From NCBI GenBank assembly GCA_963693365.1, contig CAVNZM010000008.1, forward strand, positions 6,758,001-6,822,000: a stretch of DNA of 64,000 nucleotides. Reading direction: 5' to 3'. Position 1 is the first letter of the stretch, and each line of letters starts with the position of its first letter. Positions 12,385 through 26,604 of this stretch are shown here, one piece after another. The notes under the pieces are model-generated. The model was given only the letters and a program-made list of their open reading frames with translations. It searched no databases and had not been told where the DNA came from. Both the position numbers and the translations under genes were made by a program. The DNA is from Amoebidium appalachense. Taxonomy: Eukaryota; Ichthyosporea.

Positions 12385-13589
12385 TTCTCTTCCCCCCTCC
12401 CCTCTCCTCCCACCCCCCACCCCTCTCTGTCTCTCTCTCTCTCCCCCCCCCCCCTCCCCCTCCCTTCCCCCCTTTATGATCTCTTTCTCTCTCTTTCTCC
12501 CTCGCTCCATTCCCCCTCCACCCCCCTCCCCCCTCTGTCTATTTCTCCCCCCCCTCCCCTCCCTCCCCCCCCCCGCCCTCTCTCTCTCGCTCTCTCTCCC
12601 CCCCCCACACACACACCGACCCACTTACTCACTCAGTCCATGTATCATTATAATGATATAGCACACCACCACCAACATCACAACATAAACAAAGGTGCTG
12701 CTTAGGCAAATAGAGACTCCCATTTGTATTTATTGTCATCATCGTCGGGCTCTCAGACTGCCAGCCATGGCATAAAATCAATTCCTGTATTAACTCTTTT
12801 CTCCCAAGGGAGCCCCCCTCCACCCCCCACCCCCCTCACCCCCCCTCCCCCCCCCCCCCCCCTCTCATCCTTTCTTCCCCCTCACCCCCCCCCCCCCTCT
12901 CTCATCCTTTTCTCCCCCCCCCCCCCCCTCTCCCCCCCCCTCCCTCCCCCTTCCCCCCCCCCCCCCCCCCCCCCCCCCAACAAAAGTAAGCCTTTCTCCC
13001 CAGGGTCCGGGTCCCCTCCTGCCCCACCAACGGTTCTTGTATCTGGCTGCCACCTTCCGCCCTAAGCATACCCTCTACCGTCAGACATACCACGTTACAG
13101 GCACAACCCATGACGTCTGAGCTTTGCTTCAAATGGCTCGTTTGCCCTCCTCCGGCCACCTGATGTGATTGGTCAACCACAGATTGTCACGTGTTTTGTT
13201 GCCCGGCAGATCTTAGAGCAGTCAGCAAAAAGCTCGGCGAGAAAAAAAGGTAGACAAGGAACGTTTCAGCAGCTGCAGTTTCAATTGCCAATGTGTCAGC
13301 TTCACGTTTATTGCAGTGAGAAACACTTTGGCTGAGCTTGTTGGTTTAAAGCTTCTTAAACAGTCTCCAATGATTGGAGGGCCAGGTTGTTGCCATCTTT
13401 GTTTTTTTTTTAACCTGGGGTTTTATGTCTGTCTAATTCCCTCTTTAAGACGTAAGATTAGAAACATGAACCAATATAAACACCTCAACATTTTTTCCAC
13501 TTGTTTTTTGCACCGCAGGAACGAATTTTTTTTGAAACCTGCTACTCACAAACATCTACAGTCATTTCACAACACAAACACCACACAAA
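12385..13589. other. C/CT-rich intergenic DNA upstream of the small unknown gene
   Basis: C- and CT-rich low complexity fills 12395-12985. From about 13060 the composition becomes normal, with CCAAT-type (TGATTGG at about 13157) and E-box-like CACGTG (13178) sequences that may be promoter elements for the gene at 13590. Confidence 0.4.
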
Positions 13590-14053
13590 ATGGCCCAAGA
13601 GTCCACTCTGAAAGACCCTGATAATGAGGCCGCTCACGTCTCTATCGTCCCCAGGCCTGAGGATTTGGTTTTGTCCAACACACACTGCACAGATATGCTT
13701 ATTGGATTTGTAAGTTTCTGCCCGACACAAACACACGCCTAGCTTGCAGCCTCGTATGCAAATTGTGGTGGTAGGTGGTGCGCACAGTGCCCATGCCCCA
13801 CCCCGTCACGGTCAACCCCACCATGGTCCTTAGCTCCCACGTGCCCGGCGTGCCTCTCGAAGGCAAAGACTACATCCAGACCCTCCACATCGTGTGGAGA
13901 CGTGCCGTTAGAAACATTCGTGTGCGTGAAGCAGCCTTTAAGCGCACGGGTCTAATAATCTATTCCCCCACATCGCTGTTCTACGCTCTTGCGGCGCATC
14001 GCATGTTGCCTGCTGGCTATGAGTGGCCATACAACGTATGCTTCATTGACTGA
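13590..14053 (+). CDS. Small two-exon protein of unknown function
   Basis: Model: 13590-13709 and 13775-14053, giving 132 aa. The ATG lies in an A-rich context (ACAAAATGG). The 5' splice site is GTAAGT; the acceptor GGTGGTAG is purine-rich and weak, but both ends are phase 0. The product starts acidic (MAQESTLKDPDNEAA) and is then basic and aliphatic (IVWRRAVRNIRVREAAFKR), with no signal peptide or membrane helix. I do not recognise a family. The coding look (C/G in third positions, no repeats) favours a real gene. A good donor (GTATGC) at about 14035 means exon 2 may end before the stop, with further exons that I could not find. Confidence 0.5.
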
Positions 14054-14746
14054 GTGTGGCAAGCTTGGTTGCCAGACTTTGGGATCTCGAAAGAAACACC
14101 GTGGGTGACCACGGTGGCAGGCTAAACTTCGAGGTCGCTGACAGTGGGGCAGATTGTGATGTGTGCACAAGCCGCCGAACGGCTATCTTCTTTATTTTCA
14201 GTTTTACCATCATTTTGTTTTAATTAGTACTAATATAATCTCGGGGGAAGGGGGGGGAAAGGGGGGGGGAGGGAGGCACGGGCCCATCATAGTAGCTTTT
14301 ATCGCCTTCTTTTTCCTTTCTCGTGTGCATGTATCAATCAACTCTTAAGATATCCAAGCAATCACGCCAGTCCTTTTGCACAGAGGGTATCCAATGGATT
14401 TCAGATGGGCCATTCTGGCTTTCTGCATTCACTTGAGCATCCTTTGACGTACATAATATTGGTGTATCAGCTGCAAGAATGGTGTACGAAGGGAATAAAA
14501 GCCTATCACCATCTGTCTAATGGTGTACTTGCCATAGTAACTTGTGGTGCCCCCGCAGTTCAACCGAGAAATACATGCAAGCCATATATGAAGCACAGAA
14601 CAGCTCCGGTGCAAGAGAACACACAAGCCCTTTTAAATTTTTATTGCTGCTTAAAGAATATTCACCTTGATAATGGATATGCTACTTGGGCCTCGGGTCG
14701 ACAGCTATATGGCATATCCCAATGCCAGGGAATACTTTTTTTTTTT

Positions 14747-14797
<51 letters not shown>

Positions 14798-15368
14798 ATC
14801 TTTGTGTAAATAGCCCATGCAAGAATCCGGGGGCAGGGCAAGGTATCGATCTGGTAACCGATGGTGGTGGTGGTGGTGGTGGTGGTGGTGGGTGGGTGGG
14901 GGGGGGGTGGGGAGGGGGGCTATGAGCTGGGTTTAGGGGGAGTGATGGCGGCAGTAGAGGTATTGCTCGCGTGGAAGAGAAAAAGGTTGCCTAAGTTATT
15001 TCCCCCGAGGAGAAGGAGGAGGGAAAGGACCGGGGGGGAGAGGGGGCGGGAAGGGGGGGGGGGGGGGGTTGGCGAGGAGGGGGAGAGCGGTGGAGCGAGG
15101 GTCAAGGGGAAACGTACACCTTATGATCATGAGGGGGAGGGGGGGGAGAGGGAGGAGGGTTGATCAGGAAAGACACAGAGAACCGAAAGATTGAGCTGGG
15201 TCAAAGCTTTCTATCAGTTTATTGTTTGCAGGTTGTGTATATGAATTTCTGTTGGGGTGTGTGTGTGTGGAAGGGGGTGGGGGGGAGGGGGTGGGGGGGA
15301 AGGGAGGGGGGGGGGGGGGGGGGAGTGTGTGTGTGTGGAGGGGGGGGGGGAGGAGTGAATGTTGTCCG

Positions 15369-15449
<81 letters not shown>

Positions 15450-16002
15450 AAGGGGGGGGGACTCGGGGGGGGGGGGGGGGGGGGGGTTCGTATGTGTGTG
15501 TGTGTGTGTGTGCCGCACGGTGCATGTATGCGTTTGTGCGTGCATGCAGTGCGGTGCGTGCGTGTGTGTGTGTGTGTAAGCGCATGCGCCGGGGACGGGG
15601 GCGGAAGGGGAGGGGGGGGGGGGAGGGGAGGGTGAGCGAACTTGAACACGAATAAGGGGCCGACATTGCATGTGTGCACGTGTCTTTTCTGGCGTGTGGA
15701 TTTGCTGCAATGATTTCAACAGCCAAACAGTCTCTGCCCAGATATCTCTCTCTTCCCTCCCCCCCCCCTCCCCCCTCCCCCCCCTCCCCCCCTCACTTTC
15801 TCCCCCCCCCCCCCCCCCCCCCCCCCAATCTGAAAACTTGTGCACTTTTAAGTCACATCAGATTTCCGTTTTCTCACCTTTGCCCCCCCCCCGTCCAGAA
15901 CATAATCCTCTTGGCATTTTCCTAGCCAGCCTCCCTTTCTGGTCTCATGCTGCCCCTCCCCGTTACCACCCCCCCCCCCCCCCCCCCCCCCCCCCACCCC
16001 CT

Positions 16003-16034
<32 letters not shown>

Positions 16035-16793
16035 CCTTCGTAATCCCCCCTTCCCCCTCTTCCCCCCCCCCCACACCTGCTCCCCCTCTCATGCATCCCA
16101 CCTTCCCCTCTCAAGGCTTCCCCCCCTCGAGGCTCCCTCCGCCCCCCTCCGCCCCCCCCCCCCCCCTCCCCCCTCCCCCCGCACCCCCGATGGCTATGTC
16201 TGTGTTTCCTTGGAATGTCTATGTCAGTGTTCTATGCCTTATGCATCGATCGGACTAGCAAGAACCATATCATGTCCGTGATAATACTATGAGGTATGTG
16301 ATAGATCGGAATTCAGGGTTACCATATATGGGTTGTGCACATGTGGGCCACCACAAGTGTCTTAGACCCGTATGCAAGCATGGGATATGCTAACTTACTG
16401 CCAAGGATTCGAAGGATGTACACGTATGGGAAATATAGGAATAATTTGTGTACAAAATATCTCATGTGTGGAGATATCACAGATATCACGGTGCCATGCT
16501 AATATTAGATGTATGTCCACAAAATGTATCTCAGTGGTGAGCACGTCATGTTTTTTACTTGGCATTTATTGTGACAGGGGAAGCGGTTCAAATGGCCTTT
16601 GGGGAGAGGGAGGGGAAGGGGACAGAGGGGGGGGAAAGAGAGAGGGGGCGGGGGGGGGGGGGGGGGGGAGGGGGAGGGAGGGGTAATCCTCGTCGATCAG
16701 GGAGAGAGAAACTTTGTCTGTGCGTGTGTGTGTGTGTGTGTGTGTGTCTGTGTGTATATGTGTGCGCGTGTGTGTAGTGTGGTGGTGGCATTG

Positions 16794-16850
<57 letters not shown>

Positions 16851-16887
16851 CGGATGATGGCCTCTGTGTACACGTACGCTGATGGAT

Positions 16888-16940
<53 letters not shown>

Positions 16941-17573
16941 AAGGGGCGGAGGGGGGGGGGGGGGGGGAGGGGAGGGAGGGGGTGCTCTGAGTCACGAAGG
17001 TTCCGTGTACGATACGATGTACAAAGCTTTTTATCATTGGCTGGCACCTGGCCAGCACTTAAAAATAGCATCCAATCACAGATTGGCATGCAAGATATTG
17101 ACTTGCATTCGAGACAGGGTTTAAAATAGTGAAGAGGAAAAAGAAAAAAAATTGTAAAATTTAACAAACCTAATGGCCCCAAGGTGACCGTGTCAAAAGC
17201 ACATACGCAAGCGCACACCTTGAATCGCATTTAAGTTGTTTTAAACCCTCAAATAAGCACCATAAAATGTTTTGAATGGAGAAGTAAAAAACAGAAGGCA
17301 TGAGCTGGAAAAATCTTGAGCCAAACATTAGATTCATACTGGGTAGGTTTAAACTTAAAAACCTCTTGTATTTATAATTAAACCCCTGGTATTTGTACTT
17401 TTAAACCCCTGAGCTAACAGTTTATTATAACAACAAACTAATGCGATCGTGCAAGCAAAATTACGAAAATTGCCTACGATAGATCCTCACTTTTTTATAT
17501 AATTCGACTCAGATTGGGTCATTAACTTGAGCTCTACGGCTATAATCGGTAAAAGAAAAGTGCAGGGTGCATA
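14054..17573. other. Repeat-rich intergenic DNA
   Basis: Contents: T-run then G-run (14740-14796), GGT repeat (14863-14890), G-rich stretches (15030-15350), (GT)n at 15369-15446, C-runs (15780-15830, 15966-16032), G-runs (16650-16668, 16808-16848), (GT)n at 16893-16936. The parts at 14290-14730, 16270-16580 and 17000-17570 are single-copy-looking with no credible ORF. An AATAAA on the minus strand (17421-17426) may serve the T-box gene. Confidence 0.5.
17421..17426 (-). promoter_or_regulatory. Candidate polyadenylation signal of the T-box gene
   Basis: Minus-strand AATAAA, about 150 bases beyond the stop codon at 17574. The hexamer is common in AT-rich DNA, so this is only a position-based suggestion. 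Confidence 0.35.
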
Positions 17574-18855
17574 TTATTCCCGTTTTAGGGTTAGATGGGG
17601 GCTTGAATTAATGGAGGAGGCGGGACTCAGGGCATCATAGAAGGATGCCAAGTCCTCGGACTTAATGCCGCTGTTAGCCTTATTTGGTGCATGACCTCCA
17701 TTTCTCATTGGCTCATAGCTGTAGGGGTTGAAGCGGGGGGCCAGGTTGCGGCTGCCTAGGCGTTTTGCTGGGGGCAGGGAGACCTTTTTTGAGGGTAGAA
17801 GGTGGTTGATGGCCTCCTGTGAAGGGGGAGGGGACGTTTGTGGTCTGGATAAGCGAAATGTTTTATGGTGAATGGAAGGAGGGGAAGAGGGAAAGAAGGA
17901 CAGGGAAATGAGAGGAGGGGGGAGAGAGAGCGGAAGAGAAGGGTTTAGGGGATGAACTTTCCGGAGAAGGGGGGGGGGGGGGGGGGGATGAGGGGTCCAA
18001 GACGGGGTGATATAACAATCTTAGCTAGGGTTTTCTCGCCATGTCTGTGATAGCGAAGTGGGAGGGGCTGGGTGGGGGTAAAGAAAAGGGAAAGGAGCGG
18101 GGGGGGGGGGGGGGGGGAGGGGGGAGGGGGAGGGGGGGAGGGGGGAGGGGGGGGGGGGGAGGAATTGGGAAAGGTGGGGGGAGGGGGGTTGGAGGGTGTT
18201 ACACACCACGACTTTGGCCATTCTCTCGCTGGCCTCGTGGCAGAAGGGGTTTGCAGACCGGGCCATGGGATTGGCCAGTATTTTTAGCATGGCCAACTCC
18301 TTGCTGTGGTAGGCCGTGCAGGTCGTGAACGTGCACAGCTCTAGGGGGAACCGCAGCACCCCCTTCTGATTGGTTGAGTAGCTTGGCTCCTTGGTGGCGT
18401 CCTCCGAGACCGGGGCCATGTAGACCACAGGCATGAATTTGCTGAAGGAAGGGAGGTAGATGTTGGGGCTCTCCGGCTTGTTGGAGATCTTGACCACCCA
18501 GGTGTGCGCCTGGGACGTGAGGGTGCAGCCCATCACTGGGTGCGGGTACAGCGGCAGGGGCTGGGTGGAAGCCATGTGCGTGTGGTGGCCTATTTGGGAA
18601 GGAGGGAGGATGGTTAGATGTGCGGGAGAAATAACTACTGCTGTGTGTATATGTACACCTGTTTTTTTTTTTTTCCTCGAGTCATTTGTAAACTCTCAAC
18701 ACGCAGAACACAGGCCCCTCTCCAACCCATTGCATCTGCAACCAGCCTCCGAGACACAAATACGAGACACAAACAGATGTCGGAGGGGAAAAGGGGTAAG
18801 AGAGGGGTGGGTGATTGGGGGGGTAGGGTGTGTGTGTATGTGTGGTGGTGGTGGT

Positions 18856-18890
<35 letters not shown>

Positions 18891-19223
18891 AGGGGGGGGG
18901 ATGCTCACCCTTGACCCTGCGACCTTCAGCACGTGACTCCCAGCCAGTCACCAAGTCCCATTTTTGAACATAACCTGGGGGGGTCAGGCACTCGAACTGC
19001 AGCCACACGTGGTAGGACGTGTCGGGGTCTGCATTTTCAAAGCCGACCTGTGGGGGGGAGAGGGGGGGGGCGGAGGGGGAGGACGGGGGAGAGAGGTTGT
19101 TAGTGGTTGTGGTTGCTGGGAGATGTGAATGTTGGGGCAAAGGGGTGTTCTATGGCTACAAAGTTTTTTTTTTCCCCCCTCTTTTTTTTTTTTTTTTTTT
19201 TTTTTTGGGGGGGGGGGGGGTGT

Positions 19224-19258
<35 letters not shown>

Positions 19259-19832
19259 ATACCGAAATCGATGGAAAGAGGTGTCTGCCTCGTGCGCTGA
19301 CCAAATTTTCGTTGCCGACCGAGTAAAGCGCCTGCCACAGCTCCCCAGACTGCAGGTTTAGGGTGATATCGCTCTCGGCTCCCTGGGCATGCACCGTGGG
19401 GGAGGGGATGTTGTTTGCTCCCTTGAAAAAGTTTTCAGCCCGGATGGCTGGTTTCGTTGCCTTGAATTCGCTGAGATAAGAGGAGTGAGATTTTGAGGTG
19501 TAGATCGGGCGCAATTTTGTGGGGGCTGTGTGCACTTTGATTGGTGGGGTGGGTGGCGTGGGTGGTGCGGAGAGAACGGGCGATTGGACGAGAGAAATGT
19601 GCGGCTTGATGTCGGCCATGGGTGATTGGGTAGAGGACAAGGGGGTAAATTCAGACCGACGGAAGTTGACCTGGGCTAGGGTCGGGGATGACGTTGGTGA
19701 ATTTGTTTCGGACTCGTACAGTTGTGGGGAGCTTGGAAGCGTCGTGTTTGATTGGCCTTCGGTCATGCCGCTAAGGTTGCCGCTGCTCCAGTCGAAGCCC
19801 ATCTCCTCAAACATGGATTCAACCATGTAGAG

Positions 19833-19924
<92 letters not shown>

Positions 19925-20894
19925 ATCTGTGTGTACGTGTATGGGTGTGTGTGTGTGTTTGTTGTGAGCAAAAGGTTGCGGAGGATATCAAGCCAAAGCC
20001 ACCAGCACAAAAATCTCCCGCCTTTCCTGCTGATGTGCTTGTGCATGCTCATGCGAAACTCTAATGGTACCCTCGTGTTTTTTCTTACCGCAGCCTCTTC
20101 TGGCCCTTTTATCTTTTTTTTGCAATTGGTGCAAATGAAAATCTTAGTTTTTCTTAAAAAACGAATGCAAATCAAGCCATTGCATGCGCCTATGTTTATG
20201 GCAGACATAATGATTTGTGTTGGGAAGGGGAGAGAGGGAGCGGGGAGAAGGGCGGGGCCGGGGGGGAGAGGAGGGGGGGGGGGGGGGGGGTAGGCACGTA
20301 CTCGTCATCTGTGAAATTCACACTGTGGGCGCTCATTGTCTCGTCACTGCCCACTGTCGTCACACTGTCCTGCCTGCGGATGTTCCATGGGTGCGCATTC
20401 TCCACTTTGATTGGCTGCGAGTGGTTTACCCCGTTTTGCAGGGGCTCTTGAAAACTACACCATTGTGTGGGATTTGGGGGGGCCTGTGTAATGGAAGGTG
20501 TAAGCACTCAAGAATACCAAGCAAGAAAGAGCGAAGGAGAGTTAAAAAACTGCAAGCGGAAAAAGGTTCTCTCTCTTTTCTTTTGCGTGCGTACGTGCGT
20601 GCCTGTATGCGCGTGCCCGTGCGTGTGTTTTTGCGTGTGCCTGAGAGTGTAAACTATGGTCTTGTCAAGTACGATGGGCACATACTTATTAGTTTCCTAT
20701 TTTATTATTGTTGTTTTAATTAATATACTATGCGCACGGGTTGGTGGTGGTGGTGGTGGGGGGGGGGGGGGGGGGGGGAGGAGGGGGGGGGGGGGGATGG
20801 AGGGGAATACCAAAACATCTTCCAAAGTGGAAAGTTGAGGCCTGGCCATCAGCGTGTTAAGAAGATCGGCTAGTAGTTGCCTCTGATAGTCCAT
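17574..20894 (-). CDS. Divergent T-box transcription factor, 6 exons
   Basis: Model (minus strand): 20894-20811, 20483-20298, 19805-19263, 19047-18909, 18589-18207, 17816-17574; 1,578 nt, 525 aa, every junction phase-consistent. The T-box covers about residues 243-430. It begins LWQALYSVGNENLVSARGRH with LFPSIS, continues GFENADPDTSYHVWLQF and KWDLVTGWES, then YPHPVMG, WVVKISNK, YLPSFSKFMPVVY, and ends TTCTAYHSKELAMLKILANP. These match family landmarks: LW-x-F-x-x-x-G-x-E-M, GRRMFP, GLDP-Y, Y-HPDSP-TG, KLTN, SMHKY-P, VTAYQN and LKI--NPFAK. T-box proteins bind TCACACCT-like half-sites in the nucleus. Exon 3 upstream of the domain is rich in SP/TP sites. Three sumoylation-type sites (IKVE in exon 2, IKSE in exon 6, LKRE at the extreme C-terminus) are visible. 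The first two exons are less certain: translation might start further in. The domain is far from animal subfamilies, so no subfamily name is given. Confidence 0.85.
18069..18200. repeat. G-rich tract (C-rich in sense) in the last intron of the T-box gene
   Basis: G-runs with A interruptions start about 20 bases into the intron in sense terms (5' splice site at 18206). The same frame stays open through this intron to a TAA at 18021, so a retained-intron product ending TWRENPS is possible. Confidence 0.7.
18840..18900. repeat. Homopolymer in T-box intron 4
   Basis: A G-run of about 30 bases on the plus strand (C-run in sense) begins within 15 bases of the 5' splice site at 18908. A further T/G compound run at 19180-19256 sits next to the donor of intron 3 (19262). 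Confidence 0.85.
19833..19921. repeat. (GT)n in T-box intron 2
   Basis: About 44 units. In sense orientation it is (CA)n ending some 28 bases before the proposed 3' splice site of exon 3 (19806-19807). Confidence 0.9.
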
Positions 20895-20917
20895 ATTGCC
20901 CCAGTGGTTGAGCGCAG

Positions 20918-20987
<70 letters not shown>

Positions 20988-23900
20988 ATTTACAAAAAGT
21001 GTCAGCAGTGTTCACTAGCTTTGACCCAAGAAATGCACCAAACGAGAACAAGGCTCTTCAAAAAAAAATATGTGCATTCAAGTTCTTACAAAACGCGACC
21101 GCACCACGCTCTTGCGTATCGGGTCCATGTGAATTTAGAGCACAAAAATTCATTCAAAACACAGCAGTTTTTTTGTTTCCGTGCAACTGTGATTTTTTCC
21201 TCGCCTGCCCATACCTCAAGTGCTGAGGTCTCCTGGAACGAAAACTGTTCAAGTGCCGTATCCATTTTGCACTCGCTTGGTGATGAAGGCTTCTGCTCGG
21301 TGTAGGGTGCTAGTTGTAGCTGCCGACCGATATGTCCGGATATTTCCTGAGGAGCTTCGCTGACAGAACCAAAAAAAAAGATGCCTTCCTCCTTAGTTTT
21401 CAGGGTACTTTTGCGGTATTCAAGATTGAAATTGATTTCTATGTCTCAACATTAAAATGTGTCCTTTATGTGATTTCAGTATGAATGATAATACAACAGT
21501 GTTAGGAAAATTCGTCCCGAAGCGCACCACTCACTCGATGACACTCAGACTTCGCAGACTGGGTTGTGGCTGCGGTATTTATACGTTCGCACCTCCTGGA
21601 GGTTTGACGAGGAATTGTTCCAAACCCATTTCTGATTGGCTATTTTAATCGATTTATATCAGGCTGACCAATCGTAGGCAGTCGTGCGGTGGCTCACGGC
21701 TTGATTGGTTCGAGGCTCATCCCACGTTCGCCTCGTTCGTGTTTTTACGTGCGCGCATGGGCCCGTGCTCCCTGAGAGGACGTTCCCGGGCTCATTCAGT
21801 GAAGCACATCTTGTAAAGGAAGCGATGTGCTCAAGGTGGGGATAAAAGGATATATTTGAGAAGGGCCATCCTGGTGTCTCAACAACCGCATATCGCATTC
21901 GGATTCGAATTCTCAATCTGCTTACGATATTCCCACACGGTCCTGCAGCAGCTTCCTGCAGCAGAGTAGCAGCAGAGCAGAGTAGCGGCTGTTACGCTTC
22001 TCACGAACATACAGGCACACGTGCACACGTCACGGCACGCCGGACAGTGGCCGCTGGTTTACTCAGTAGGCCGAGGCTGTGACTCTAGACCTTGTCTCCC
22101 ATAAACTCTGGGGAAATGATTATAACTAACAACAGATACATATGTACACACATCAAAATTGCTACTGATCGAAGTCGGAATTCAGTGCTTCTAAGGCCCT
22201 TTGTGATCAATCATTTAACAAAAATGCCTGCCGCACGTGCACTTAGAAATCCACGACCCCAGCAACCACAGAAATGTACAACATTCCAACAACTAAATTG
22301 TTATTGGTGGACGATAATGACCGATGATGATTGGCTTCGAGTAGAAAAACCGGGATAATCCGGGCGCTCGGGAAGCCTCAGGGCCACGTACGTGACGTCG
22401 TGAATGGCGAGTCACTGGTGACTGTGGCTGCATGCTAAAATCTCTGATTTTCGCCGTTATTATATGTATATCTATATATGTATGTACTGTACGTGTGTAG
22501 GTATGTGTGTGTATGTGTCTATGTGCTTTTGTGTGTTGTTTCTGTACGTGTGTACATTACTCCGGCAGTCGGCAGTCCGGTAAATTAGATCTGTGGCGAG
22601 ACTGTTACATGTGGCCCAGTCCACTGGCCGTGCAATAATTGATTAATATTTCGCATGCCACGGCATCACGGAGGCACACAAGCCACGGAAGTTCCCCCAA
22701 ACCAATACAATCCAATATCATGATCGGTAAGATTAGTTATTAGCCGAATGTATATTATAATAGAAGCTCTCTATATTATACTAGTTCGTATCCGTATACT
22801 ACCACCGTACAGAATACAAGCCATAATGTTCTTTCTACGCATACATGGCTACATCATCATCCGAACACTATCGTGACAAATATATTAGTCCTTCCGAAAT
22901 CATGCGCTTGAATGGCATTGTTTACAGCTGCCTTTCGAGTAAGCCTTCTCGGAAGGAGGATCAGATTTTTGGTTCGGCGGATGCATATGACGGACTTAGG
23001 GGTCTGGCCGGCCCCGGCCGGGCAAGGTCGCCTGCACGAAAAATTGTGAGAACAAACAAAAAAAATTAACAAAAACAACAAAAAAAAATCATTACTAACT
23101 GTTAATCGCAAGTGGTGGCATTGAATATGGAGCTAAGCCTATACAACCTTTGACACACATACGGCAGCTGATCCATGACCATGACCCCACGTCGTGACGT
23201 TGTATCAGCTGTAAGTGGCCATGCATGATTTTAGCTTGCATGTTTGCTGTAGCAGATAGATTTATTTGTACTTTGGATGTTCGTTTTGAGAGCTGTTAAT
23301 CAAATGGCGGATTTTCAGTGGCGCTTGAGCTTTAGGACGGGAGGGGATGGATAAGGAAGCGCGTGAGTTACCCGGTAGCTGCTGACGCCGCGCATGCATG
23401 CAGTTTGCACATCTGGATCTATCTATGACGTCATTGAGGCAAAGGCGTGTAACGGGCCGCGTGTCTCGGCGCGTGAAGAAGCCTTTCAAAAGACCCACGC
23501 ACTCGAGCTAAAATCATGCCGGCTCGGGGCCTCACGGAGTCACGGGGTTTGCCTGACCAAGCTGCCTGACGAAAACTCTGGGCGCATCTCGTGGGCGTGA
23601 GGGTTTTGCGGGACACCGACGGGGTAGCTCTGCCAACAGAGCCTTGGTGGCACTGCAAATATATGGCGTATTATCATATATCAACCACACCATGCACATA
23701 TAAGGTGCCATGCCGTAGCGGCGCCCTATAATATGAGGCTCATCACTGTTGTTCATGTGTACACGTGTATGTATGTATGAGCGAGATCATCATGGGCGAC
23801 GACATAAAGTTGTGTGGGGGCATGTGGCTGCACTATAAGATTGACCCCATAAGTTGACGGTGTGCACTGTGCAGCGGTCATGTACCTGCTTGATACCAAT

Positions 23901-24698
23901 AATATATGCCAATTAGCTGTGCGTGTGCATGTCATTAGTCACACTACCACCCACTTCTACGGTGGTGCACATACCACAGCGCGCGTGCCGCAGTGCTTTC
24001 ACCTTTGCCACCAAGTGCCGGCGCCAGGCCTAGCTAGGCCATGCCAGAAGATGCCCATCTCCCATATGTATATATTATAGTAAATGATGTCTATCTGAAA
24101 TGATAGCAGCTGCAGCATTGTAAATACTGCAATGACAATTTTCAGTAGGCTGAAGCCGTGACCCGACAACTTTTAACAAATTTCTTACGCTTCATCGGAG
24201 CCCCATGGCCAGGGCGGCGCGTACAGTCACATGTACAGTATGTACTGATTGTGAGGGTTTCCAAGCGTCTCCTTCTTTCCGAGCCCCATCTTGTTCGTGC
24301 AACCGTACGCGTTGCAATTGTGTGAACCGACGGTTCAAGTTGCAACATGGTTTGCACCAGGCACGTGCGCATGTATCACGTAAGCTTATGTGTCGTAACA
24401 AGCCCGAAACTTGGCTGTGGCATGTTGTGCCAGCCAATTCCCCGGCCGACTCAACTTGTATCCATGTATGTAATATATGGCACAGCAGAGTATATGGACA
24501 TGGCCATGGGATACATAGCTGTTATTATTATTATGTAGCATTTTGATTAAGAAAAACTCACTGAGTTGCCCAAAGGCTTAAAGCTTCAAATAACAAGCCA
24601 TATCATATATGATATGTATAATTCCATAGTACATATGTACACGTGCACCGTCCTGGTACCGGTGGTGGGATGGCCGTCTCACGGTATTGATGGCAAGC

Positions 24699-24700
<2 letters not shown>
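20895..24700. other. Upstream region of the T-box gene and intergenic DNA
   Basis: (GT)n lies at 20921-20984, directly upstream of the T-box ATG. TGATTGG/CCAAT-type words cluster at 21634, 21668, 21705 and 22330. From 22400 to 24700 the sequence is AT-rich, single-copy-looking and without a gene I can support. An 18-bp perfect palindrome (CATATCATATATGATATG) lies at 24599-24616. Confidence 0.4.

Positions 24701-24702
<2 letters not shown>

Positions 24703-24775
<73 letters not shown>
24703..24775. repeat. (GA)n microsatellite
   Basis: About 36 GA units, uninterrupted. Confidence 0.95.

Positions 24776-26604
<1,829 letters not shown>

Noticed and set aside
22845-23069. 74-aa ORF starting with ATG in a fair context (ATACATGGCT)
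   Set aside because: No family resemblance, no neighbouring exons with matching phase, and a low-complexity end; length is within chance expectation.
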